A DNA stretch of 64,000 bases from Nematopogon swammerdamellus (lineage: Eukaryota; Arthropoda; Insecta; Lepidoptera; Adelidae), in contig OX336348.1 of assembly GCA_946902875.1 (NCBI GenBank), positions 11,123,741-11,187,740 on the forward strand, read 5' to 3'. The position numbers and the translations under genes were made by a program. The notes under the pieces are model-generated. The model did not search any database. It was given only the letters and a program-made list of their open reading frames with translations, and was not told where the DNA came from. How positions within the stretch are numbered: the first letter of the stretch is position 1; the number at the start of each line of letters is the position of its first letter. Positions 29,388 through 39,500 of this stretch are shown piece by piece.

Positions 29388-32300
29388 CTAGCTTTTGCCC
29401 GCGGCTTCGCTCGCGTGAAATTCGTATTTCAAAGGAAGAAAGTAAGTAACTAAGGCCGATCTGCGTTTAGGTAAACAATAAACCTTCTCAACTAAAGTAA
29501 GTAACTAACGGCGAGGCTTCAGGCTGAGCTGCATTCTGGAAAACAATAAACCTTTTCGAATAAAGTAAGTAACAGAGGGCGAGACCGAAGGCCGAGCTGC
29601 GTTCAGGGAGACCATAAACCTTCTCGAACAAAGTAACTAAGGGCGAGGCCGAAGGCCGAGCTGCGTTCAGGAAGACTGTAAAACTTCTCGACCAAATTAA
29701 GTAATTGAGGGCAAGGCCGAAGGCCGAGCTGCGTTCAGGAAGACTATAAACCTTCTTGATGAAAGTAAGCAACTGAGGGCGAGGCCGAAGGCCGAGCTGC
29801 GGTCAGGAAGACGATAACCTTTTCGAAGAAAGTAAGTAACATAGGGCGAGGCCGAAGGCCGAGCTGCGTTCAGGAAGAAGATAACCTTTTCGAAGAAAGT
29901 AAGTAACAGAGGGCGAGGCCGAAGGCCGAGCTGCGTTCAGGAAGACCATAAACCTTCTCGAACAAAGTAAGTAACTAAGGGCGAGGCAGAAGGCCGAGCT
30001 GCGTTCAGGAAGACTGTAAAACTTCTCGACGAAACTAAGTAATTGAGGGCAAGGCCGAAGGCCGAGCTGCGTTCAGGAAGACTATAAACCTTCTTGATGA
30101 AAGTAAGCAACTGAGGGCGAGGCCGAAGGCCGAGCTCCGGTCAGGAAGACGATAACCTTTTCGAAGAAAGTAAGTAACATAGGGCGAGGCCGAAGGCCGA
30201 GCTGCGTTCAGGAAGACCATAAACCTTCTTGAAGAAAGTAAGTAACTAAGGGCGAGGCCGAAGGCCGAGCTGCGTTCAGGAAAACTAAACCTTCTCGATG
30301 AAAGTAAGTAACTGAGGGCGAGGCCGAAGGCCGAGCTGCGTTCAGGAAAACGATAACCTTTTCGAAGAAAGTAAGTAACAGAGGGCGAGGCGGAAGGCCG
30401 AGCTGCGTTCAGGAAGACAATAACCTTTTCGAAGAAAGTAAGTAACAGAGGGCGAGGCGGAAGGCCGAGCTGCGTTCAGGAAGACCATAAACCTTCTCGA
30501 ATAAAGTAGGTAAGTAACTAAGGGCGAGGCCGAAGGCCGAGCTGCGTTCAGGAAGACTATAAAGCATCTTGAAGAAAATATGTAACTATCGCCCATAGTT
30601 ACTTACTGTCAGCGTCTTCCAGGATACAGCTAGGCCTTCCTGAACGTCTAGTCTTCCTGAACGCAGCTCGGCCTTCGGCCTCGCCCTTTATTACTTACTT
30701 TCTTCGAGAAGGTTTATAGTATTCCTGAACGCAGCTCGGCCTTCGGCCTCGCCCTCAGTCACTTACTTCCTTCGAGAAGGTTTATAGTCTTCCTGAACGC
30801 AGCTCGGCCTTCGGCCTCGCCCTCAGTTACTTACTTTTATCAAGAAGGTTTATAGTCTTCCTGAACGCAGCTCGGCCGTCGGCCTCGCCCTCAATTACTT
30901 AATTTCTTCGAGAAGGTTTATAGTCTTCCTGAATGTAGCTCGGCCTTCGGCCTCGCCCTTTGTTACTTACTTTCTTCGAAATAGTTTATACTCTTCCTGA
31001 AAGCAGCTCGGCCTTCGGCCTCGCCTTTAGTATATTACTTACTTTCTTTGAGAATGTTTATTGTTTATCTGAATCCAGTTCACCCTCCGGCCCTGGCCTA
31101 AGTTACTTACTTTCTTCTTTTGAAATACGAATTTGACGCGAGCGAAAAAGCTATCAATATTAAAATATGAAACTTCAGTTAAAATAAATCAAACACTTTG
31201 GATACCTAACTAAGTAAAATATTCCACCTATTAGCGTAACTGAAACTGCATTTTATTTAGCCTATCCTGTGTCTCGTAAAGCTAAATGTGCACGTACTAA
31301 TTTTAATCAAATTTAGGCCCACTTGCACCAACACGAATTTAAGATATAAACCAGTTTAACTCTTTAAGCTAGCACCCGTTGACTGTGGGAACCGCGTTTA
31401 AATCCATAACTCGCTACTTAACTCTAAACTCGTGTTGGTGCAAGTGGGCCAGATGATCGGTTTAAATTTGATGGAGGAAATTCATACATACATATTCGCC
31501 TCGCCCCGCCGCCCGTACTGTGCGCCGCACCACAGCAGGACGCCATATCAAGACATTCTCATCGTCGTCGTAACTTTTAAACTATTTTTCAAGTCAAACT
31601 ATTTGGCAAACTAAAAGCCAAAGTTTATCTACTTTAAATACCAGAAGCGATAAAAATATGTATTTTGCTAAAGATTAATTCCATACCTACTATAAAATGT
31701 GCATTGTAAATACAGTAACCAATTTAAATGTATTTATGGTTCACTATTTTGGCTATAGTGGCTTCCACATAAAAGGTAGATAATATATGCTGTCGCGGAC
31801 TTTTTTTTAGAACTATTTAAGAGAAACCTCACCATACATTATCTTCGTGTAACTAACGGTTTATGCAGCGCACGCCGAGATAGCTCTCAGATGGCAGGAT
31901 TTTTTCCGACTTACTTGACATTTATCGGTATACCTATTTGAGCTAATTTACACAATGTCTTTATAAATTATAGCCTATATGTTATTTTGATGTACTGTCA
32001 AGGCTCATCAAAATCTGTTCAGTAGTTTTTGCGTAAAAGAAGAACAGAGCTTCATTCTATCATATTGCGGCTATTCAGTTCGCTCGCCGTGCCCCCTCCG
32101 CGCCCGGTCCGCGCCGCCTCCGCACCGCCAGCTGCCGGCCGCCGGCTCGGTAAATACCTATAGTACTACGGCGCCTACCGAACATATCGGTTTGTATGGG
32201 AGGTACATCTTAGCGTAACCGGAAGTGAAGTTTATTTAGCCTATCCTGTGTCCCGTGTAGGTAAATGTACTTGTACGAAGTTTCATCGAATTCAGATAAT

Positions 32301-32457
32301 CGGTTTAAGAGTTATGGTGGAACATACATACATACAGAAATGATTTCTAAAAATCCTAAATTTTGTTTTAGTATCATACACAGAGTCTACAAACAAAATA
32401 TCTCAAAAATCAAAGCAACTTACTCCATGACCATCCCTTACAGATTTATTATTAGTA
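29388..32457 (-). mobile_element. Composite Helitron, complete unit 1 of a dimer
   Basis: Minus-strand order: 5' TACTAATAATAAATCTG (32457), short GTAT run, GC-rich block, a 135-bp MITE (31316-31450), GCGAGCGTCAAATTCGTATTT-like transition, 68-bp monomers in one orientation (31130-30600), orientation switch at GTAACTATCGCCCATAGTTAC (30585-30605), monomers in the other orientation (30596-29400), and 3' GCGAAGCCGCGGGC-AAAAG-CTAG (29388). It is 3,070 bp, non-coding, and followed without a gap by a second unit. Confidence 0.9.
31316..31450. mobile_element. 135-bp MITE inside Helitron unit 1
   Basis: Terminal inverted repeats GGCCCACTTGCACCAACACG / CGTGTTGGTGCAAGTGGGCC, a lepidopteran MITE signature. 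The element at 52706 lacks it at the matching place (GATCATCTAAATTCGATT), which gives the empty site. Confidence 0.9.
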
Positions 32458-35400
32458 CTAGCTTTTGCCCGCGGCTTCGCTCGCGTGAAATTCGTATTTC
32501 AAAGGAAGAAAGTAAGTAACTAAGGCCGATCTGCGTTTAGGTAAACAATAAACCTTCTCAACTAAAGTAAGTAACTAACGGCGAGGCTTCAGGCTGAGCT
32601 GCATTCTGGAAAACAATAAACCTTTTCGAATAAAGTAAGTAACAGAGGGCGAGGCCGAAGGCCGAGCTGCGTTCAGGAAGACCATAAACCTTCTCGAACA
32701 AAGTAACTAAGGGCGAGGCCGAAGGCCGAGCTGCGTTCAGGAAGACTGTAAAACTTCTCGACGAAATTAAGTAATTGAGGGCAAGGCCGAAGGCCGAGCT
32801 GCGTTCAGGAAGACTATAAACCTTCTTGATGAAAGTAAGCAACTGAGGGCGAGGCCGAAGGCCGAGCTGCGGTCAGGAAGACGATAACCTTTTCGAAGAA
32901 AGTAAGTAACATAGGGCGAGGCCGAAGGCCGAGCTGCGTTCAGGAAGAAGATAACCTTTTCGAAGAAAGTAAGTAACAGAGGGCGAGGCCGAAGGCCGAG
33001 CTGCGTTCAGGAAGACCATAAACCTTCTCGAACAAAGTAAGTAACTAAGGGCGAGGCAGAAGGCCGAGCTGCGTTCAGGGAGACTGTAAAACTTCTCGAA
33101 GAAACTAAGTAATTGAGGGCAAGGCCGAAGGCCGAGCTGCGTTCAGGAAGACTATAAACCTTCTTGATGAAAGTAAGCAACTGAGGGCGAGGCCGAAGGC
33201 CGAGCTCCGGTCAGGAAGACGATAACCTTTTCGAAGAAAGTAAGTAACATAGGGCGAGGCCGAAGGCCGAGCTGCGTTCAGGAAGACCATAAACCTTCTT
33301 GAAGAAAGTAAGTAACTAAGGGCGAGGCCGAAGGCCGAGCTGCGTTCAGGAAAACTAAACCTTCTCGATGAAAGTAAGTAACTGAGGGCGAGGCCGAAGG
33401 CCGAGCTGCGTTCATGAAAACGATAACCTTTTCGAAGAAAGTAAGTAACAGAGGGCGAGGCGGAAGGCCGAGCTGCGTTCAGGAAGACGATAACCTTTTC
33501 GAAGAAAGTAAGTAACAGAGGGCGAGGCGGAAGGCCGAGCTGCGTTCAGGAAGACCATAAACCTTCTCGAATAAAGTAGGTAAGTAACTAAGGGCGAGGC
33601 CGAAGGCCGAGCTGCGTTCAGGAAGACTATAAAGCGTCTTGAAGAAAATATGTAACTATCGCCCATAGTTACTTACTGTCAGCGTCTTCCAGGATACAGC
33701 TCGGCCTTCCTGAACGTCTAGTCTTCCTGAACGCAGCTCGGCCTTCGGCCTCACCCTTTATTACTTACTTTCTTCGAGAAGGTTTATAGTATTCCTGAAC
33801 GCAGCTCGGCCTTCGGCCTCGCCCTCAGTCATTTACTTCCTTCGAGAAGGTTTATAGTCTTCCTGAACGCAGCTCGGCCTTCGGCCTCGCCCTCAGTTAC
33901 TTACTTTCATCAAGAAGGTTTATAGTCTTCCTGAACGCAGCTCGGCCTTCGGCCTCGCCCTCAATTACTTAATTTCTTCGAGAAGGTTTATAGTCTTCCT
34001 GAATGTAGCTCGGCCTTCGGCCTCGCCCTTTGTTACTTACTTTCTTCGAAAAAGTTTATACTCTTCCTGAACGCAGCTCGGCCTTCGGCCTCGCCTTTAG
34101 TATATTACTTACTTTCTTTGAGAATGTTTATTGTTTATCTGAATCCAGTTCACCCTCCGGCCCTGGCCTAAGTTACTTACTTTCTTCTTTTGAAATACGA
34201 ATTTGACGCGAGCGAAAAAGCTATCAATATTAAAATATGAAACTTCAGTTAAAATAAATCAAACACTTTGATTACCTAACTAAGTAAAATATTCCACCTA
34301 TTAGCGTAACCGAAACTGAATTTTATTTAGCCTATCCTGTGTCTCGTAAAGCTAAATGTGCACGTACTAATTTTAATCAAATTTAGGCCCACTTGCACCA
34401 ACACGAATTTAAGATATAAACCAGTTTAACTCTTTAAGCTAGCACCCGTTGACTGTGGGAACCGCGTTTAAATCCATAACTCGCTACTTAACTCTAAACT
34501 CGTGTTGGTGCAAGTGGGCCAGATGATCGGTTTAAATTTGATGGAGGAAATTCATACATACATATTCGCCTCGCCCCGCCGCCCGTACTGTGCGCCGCAC
34601 CGCAGCAGGACGCCATATCAAGACATTCTCATCGTCGTCGTAACTTTTAAACTATTTTTCAAGTCAAACTATTTGGCAAACTAAAAGCCAAAGTTTATCT
34701 ACTTTAAATACCAGAAGCGATAAAAATATGTATTTTGCTAAAGATTAATTCAATACCTACTATAAAATGTGCATTGTAAATACAGTAACCAATTTAAATG
34801 TATTTATGGTTCACTATTTTGGCTATAGTGGCTTCCACATAAAAGGTAGATAATATATGCTGTCGCGGACTTTTTTTTAGAACTATTTAAGAGAAACCTC
34901 ACCATACATTATCTTCGTGTAACTAACGGTTTATGCAGCGCACGCCGAGATAGCTCTCAGATGGCAGGATTTTTTCCGACTTACTTGACATTTATCGGGA
35001 TACCTATTTGAACCAATTTACACAATGTCTTTATAAATTATAGCCTATATGTTATTTTGATGTACTGTCAAGGCTCATCAAAATCTGTTCAGTAGTTTTT
35101 GCGTAAAAGAAGAACAGAGCTTCATTCTATCATATTGCGGCTATTCAGTTCGCTCGCCGTGCCCCCTCCGCGCCCGCGCCGCGCCGCCTCCGCACCGCCA
35201 GCTGCCGGCCGCCGGCTCGGTAAATACCTATAGTACTACGGCGCCTACCGAACATATCGGTTTGTATGGGAGGTACATCTTAGCGTAACCGGAAGTGAAG
35301 TTTATTTAGCCTATCCTGTGTCCCGTGTAGGTAAATGTACTTGTACGAAGTTTCATCGAATTCAGATAATCGGTTTAAGAGTTATGGTGGAACATACATA

Positions 35401-35527
35401 CATACAGAAATGATTTCTAAAAATCCTAAATTTTTTTTTAGTATCATACACAGAGTCTACAAACCAAATATCTCAAAAATCAAAGCAACTTACTCCATGA
35501 CCATCCCTTACAGATTTATTATTAGTA
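32458..35527 (-). mobile_element. Composite Helitron, complete unit 2 of a dimer
   Basis: Same length (3,070 bp) and landmarks as unit 1, with CTAG at 32458-32461 directly joined to the TACTAATAAT tip of unit 1. Only scattered differences are visible, such as CGCAGCAGG for CACAGCAGG at 34601, so the duplication is recent. Confidence 0.9.
34386..34520. mobile_element. 135-bp MITE inside Helitron unit 2
   Basis: Same MITE as at 31316-31450, exactly 3,070 bases downstream. Confidence 0.9.
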
Positions 35528-35535
35528 TTGATTGA

Positions 35536-36022
35536 TAGCCTATATGTTATTTTGATGTACTGTCAAGGCTCATCAAAATCTGTTCAGTAGTTTTTGCGTA
35601 AAAGAAGAACAGAGCTTCATTCTATCATATTGCGGCTATTCAGTTCGCTCGCCGTGCCCCCTCCGCGCCCGGTCCGCGCCGCCTCGGCACCGCCAGCTGC
35701 CGGCCGCCGGCTCGGTAAATACCTATAGTACTACGGCGCCTACCGAACATATCGGTTTGTATGGGAGGTACATCTTAGCGTAACCGGAAGTGAAGTTTAT
35801 TTAGCCTATCCTGTGTCCCGTGTAGGTAAATGTACTTGTACGAAGTTTCATCGAATTCAGATAATCGGTTTAAGAGTTATGGTGGAACATACATACATAC
35901 AGAAATGATTTCTAAAAATCCTAAATTTTGTTTTAGTATCATACACAGAGTCTACAAACCAAATATCTCAAAAATCAAAGCAACTTACTCCATGACCATC
36001 CCTTACAGATTTATTATTAGTA
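35536..36022 (-). mobile_element. Third Helitron unit, 487-bp 5' fragment
   Basis: Repeats 35041-35527 at an offset of 495 bases, from TAGCCTATATGTTATTTTG to the TACTAATAATAAATC tip. It is joined to unit 2 through 8 bases (TTGATTGA). It retains only the Helitron 5' end. Confidence 0.85.
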
Positions 36023-36029
36023 TTGATAT

Positions 36030-36575
36030 ATTGATTGATACAGAAATCAGTTCGTCCGTTACCGCTAAGTCATGCTTCCACGTAATAATTAGCTCCGCTT
36101 ATATAAATTCCAAATAGTAGTCAAAAGTCAATACTAAGCAATAAGAAACGTATCATCAGAACCGCGAGGAAACGGCGGTTCCAGCGTTATATCCGTACTT
36201 ACGATCAAGTGCAAATTGCAGCTGCAATCGCAATATAATTGCAGCGCGCAGTGCAGAAAGTGTTTGTGTATTAGTGCAGTGAGCGACAGTGCAGTGTATC
36301 TCGAACTCACCTACACTGCCGCACACGCTCATTCAGACACAAGTCGTACTGCACATACAACTATTTCACAAGACTCGTCAGCGACGCTCGTGGCGCGATC
36401 GGCTGCCACTGCCTTAGTAATCACTTTTACGTGGGATCGAACCTGGACATTCATAAATTTTTTATTTTTTTTATTTTTGTTTTTTTTCTTTTAACCATCT
36501 ATTTTGTATTTCATTTGTTATTTTATTTAATTTTTTTTTATATATTTTTTTTTCTTTATTTATTTGTTAGTATGA
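36030..36575 (+). other. LINE 5' untranslated region
   Basis: CAGTTCGTCCGTTACCGC near the start is typical of insect LINE 5' ends. A T-rich stretch follows (36455-36560). The exact 5' boundary after the Helitron fragment at 36022 is uncertain. Confidence 0.45.
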
Positions 36576-37517
36576 TTGTTATTGTTATGCAAGTTATGCA
36601 AAAAGGAGATATTCGAGGGAGACGCAATCTCATGCGCGTCTTGTCCGTCGAATTTTCATTTCACCTGCATAGGCATGAAGGAATCAAATTTTAGAAAGAT
36701 GGGCAACAAACGCGACATCTGGAAATGCTTGGCGTGCAAAGACGAGCTCAAGACCAAGACTGATTCACCGGCAATGAAACAAGCTGCGTGTGAAAATGTT
36801 TCGTCCAAGAGCTCGGATGATGGTAGCGTTGGCACCACCGCCGCCGCCGCCGCCGCCTCCTCCAACAACTGGGAGCCGGGCAGTCGGGAGGTCGACTCGA
36901 TCTTTCAGATTGTTCGTCGCTGCTTTGGCGCTGAATTTGAAGCCATTCACTCGAAGTTGAATATGTTGCCCGAACCGAAGGAATCCGCTAACTACATGTC
37001 CGGTGAATATGATGATATGAAGAAGCTATTAACAGAGTCCCTATCTACTGTGAAGATACTACAGACCGAAAATGAGAAGCTGCGCACTGAGGTGCGCGAC
37101 CTCAACTCGCGCCTTTCGTACATCGAGCAGCAATCCAGAGAGACTAATCTCGAGCTGCAATGCGTCCCAGAGCACAAATCAGAGAACTTGGTAACGACGG
37201 TCAAGCAGCTTGGGGCCGCGATCTCGCGCCCTATCACCGATTCGGAAATTCTCAACGTCCACCGCGTAGCCAAGGCCAGGCCGGATTCCAACAGACCTAA
37301 ATCTATCATTGTTAAACTTCCATCCTCGCGTGCTAGAGATGATATTCTGGCGGCTGTGACGACCTTCAATAAATCCCACAAAGATGACAAGCTTAGCTCT
37401 GCTCACCTCGGCATCGGCGGACCGAAGTCAGCTGTTTATGTGTGCGAGCACCTGTCGCCCGCTAACAAGTCCTTACACGCTGCTACCAGAATTAAGGCCA
37501 AACTGTATAACGATAAG
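36576..37517 (+). pseudogene. LINE ORF1, PHD finger and coiled coil (5' part)
   Basis: Residues 5-54 form a C4HC3 (PHD-type) zinc finger: CKLC, CASC, FHFTC and CLAC. A Ser/Ala-rich linker follows, then a coiled coil (about residues 150-190: LQTENEKLRTEVRDLNSRLS) and a region resembling baculovirus FP25K (DSEILNVHRVAKA, PKSIIVKLPSSRARDDILAA). ORF1 proteins bind element RNA in the ribonucleoprotein. No in-frame ATG precedes the finger, and upstream ATGs lie in another frame, so the true start is unresolved or frameshifted. The frame is broken after AKLYNDK by inserted elements and resumes at 39336. Confidence 0.8.
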
Positions 37518-37651
37518 GCGATCTGGCATACATGATCACTGTACTCGCAAGAGTGCAGGTAGTAGACGTCTGGATTTTGTAGCCGAAAGGCTGGTATCTC
37601 TGGACGTCTATAAACAAAAACGTAAATCAAATAAAATGATAGAAAAGAAAG
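37518..37651 (+). mobile_element. 134-bp LINE tail inserted in ORF1
   Basis: CGATCTGGCATACATGATC to AAATAAAATGATAG matches the end of the LINE copy at 13392-13805. It is bounded by CTGTATAACGATAAG (37503-37517) and TTGTATAACTATAAG (37652-37666), 13 of 15 bases identical, most simply an aged target duplication. Confidence 0.75.
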
Positions 37652-37666
37652 TTGTATAACTATAAG

Positions 37667-38791
37667 GGGAGGGCTGCGGCCGCTCTCGCGCTTATGGTCG
37701 AGTGGGGCCGCATCAATCGCCTCGACTTTGCTCCGGGGAAATCCAAGACCATGACGGTAAAGGGGCGGTTTGTTAACAGACCGCCCACGATCCGCATGGC
37801 TGGAACCTCCATTAAGACAGAGATGGTCACAACTTTTCTTGGCCTCGAGGTTAACCAGTGCTTTAGCTTCGCGCAGCACGCGCGTGTCATCGGGGAGAAG
37901 GCCAACAAGTCACTTGGGAAGATGACAAGGGTATCCAGGGCAACCTGGGGCGTTCAATACAAAGCTTTGAAGATCATCTACAAGGGTGTATGGGTCTCCA
38001 CGGTGACATACGGTGCTGCGTGCTGGTTCGACCGAGCCGGGCAGCATGCCGTACGCAGTCCGTTGTTGCGTGCGCAGAGGCAGGCCTTGATCCTTCTGAC
38101 CAAGGCCTACAGAACTAACAGCACGGCGGGCCTCCCGGTGCTTGCGGGCGTCCTGCCTGGAGACCTGGAGGTGCTCCAAGCGGGCAGACTGTGGCGAGCG
38201 AGGGAGAGTGCAGACAGCAAGGAGGAATTTCAGAGGCTAAGACTCGCGATTAAGCGTGAGATCCTGGACCTTTGGCAGGAGCGGTGGGACACGGCCACCA
38301 CTGGCAGACCCCTCTACCGGTTCTTTCCCTGTGTCGGGGAGAGACTGAGAAGCCACTGGGTTCACCCGGACCACAGAACGTCCCAGCTCCTCACGGGGCA
38401 TGGGAACTTCCGGGGCAGGCTGTTTGATTTGGGATTGTCTGACAGCGAGATGTGTGAGTGTGGGAACGGAAGAGAGGATGCCGACCACGCCGTATGGCAC
38501 TGCGTGCTGTACGAGAGAGAAAGGGATTGCATGGTGGCAGAGGTGACCGCGAGGAATGGTGGTCCGGTGTACTACCCGGACCTGGTGTCGTCGGAGGATA
38601 ACTTCTCTTCTTTCAGAAGGTTCGCAGCCGGGTGGTTCCAGAAGCGGGCAGACTTAGGGGCAGACCGTACATTCACTGACGAACCAATGACGGGGGACGA
38701 GCACGCTGGGGACCACGACAACGACAGGATGGGACACGCAGCGCAAGACGGACCCGACGGGACGGGACATGAGGTGCAGCCTGAGGGGTGA
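37667..38791 (+). pseudogene. R1-like reverse transcriptase C-terminal region
   Basis: About 370 codons, open but without the reverse transcriptase catalytic core. Visible segments: LDFAPGKSKTMTVKG, IRMAGTSIKTEMVTTFLGLE, a thumb region with YKALKIIYKGVWVSTVTYGA, and a zinc-knuckle-like CECGNGREDADHAVWHC (C-x-C...H-x4-C) near residue 270. The tail is acidic and Asp/Gly/His-rich (DEHAGDHDNDRMGH). In R1-group ORF2 this region follows the fingers-palm domain. 5' truncation at 37667 removed endonuclease and palm. No internal stop is visible. Confidence 0.85.
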
Positions 38792-39320
38792 CGGCGAGCC
38801 TGCCTCAGCCCTAGCCAAAAAGAGTAGTGGCTGAAAATCAGTACAGCAGAAGACGTCGTAGCCGAGAAGAGCAGCGGCAAAAGAGGGGTGGCCGCCTGCG
38901 CCCCCACGACGCAGGGCGAGGCATGGGGAGCCACAACTAGATGACCAAGTGAGGCGCGATGACTGACTGACATATGCAGAAGCGGGGGTGAAGTGGGTCG
39001 CGAGGACCGGGTAGACAAGTCGCTGTTTTTGTGACGTTTTCTCCCATCAGGGATGCAGACTGACGGACGCATGACGTAGATGGGGGCAATCTTCGGAGTC
39101 GGTGCACTCCAAGGGGGGGACTCAGAACGCCTTTATGAGTCCCTCCAAGTGGGAGGCTGGACCGCAATCAATGCGCGTCACCTGAGCCAGACCATCGGCT
39201 CAGGCAGCGGGCCTCCCTGCGTGCAGCGGCTCTCAAATGATTGTTCCATGATGAGGTCGCGGCGCTGTGCGGGTGCTATGGCCGCAAGGCTGGTGCACTC
39301 GGGTCAGTGGCGGGTTACGA
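37667..39320 (+). mobile_element. 5'-truncated R1-like LINE
   Basis: Perfect 15-bp target duplications TTGTATAACTATAAG (37652-37666 and 39321-39335) bracket 1,654 bp. The coding part is the C-terminal region of an R1-group reverse transcriptase protein. The 3' untranslated stretch (38792-39320) has no poly-A tail, as in several R1-group elements. It is inserted into ORF1 of the older LINE in the same orientation. Confidence 0.9.
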
Positions 39321-39335
39321 TTGTATAACTATAAG

Positions 39336-39437
39336 TTCGTATGGATTCGAAATGGCCGCATATTCGTTAGGAAAGATGAACTAACTGCGCAGGTTTTGGT
39401 GATTAAGGACCTGATCTCGCTTGACTCTCTGTGTTAA
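39336..39437 (+). pseudogene. LINE ORF1, last 33 codons
   Basis: Encodes FVWIRNGRIFVRKDE and a short tail, stopping at 39435-39437. This is the conserved C-terminal end of FP25K-like ORF1 proteins and is in the same frame as 36576-37517. The intervening 1.8 kb is two LINE insertions. Confidence 0.85.
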
Positions 39438-39500
39438 TATAAATCATTATTACTGGCCCGCATCTAAGCTCCTTTCTTACTCTAATGGATTCTCTAAGTA

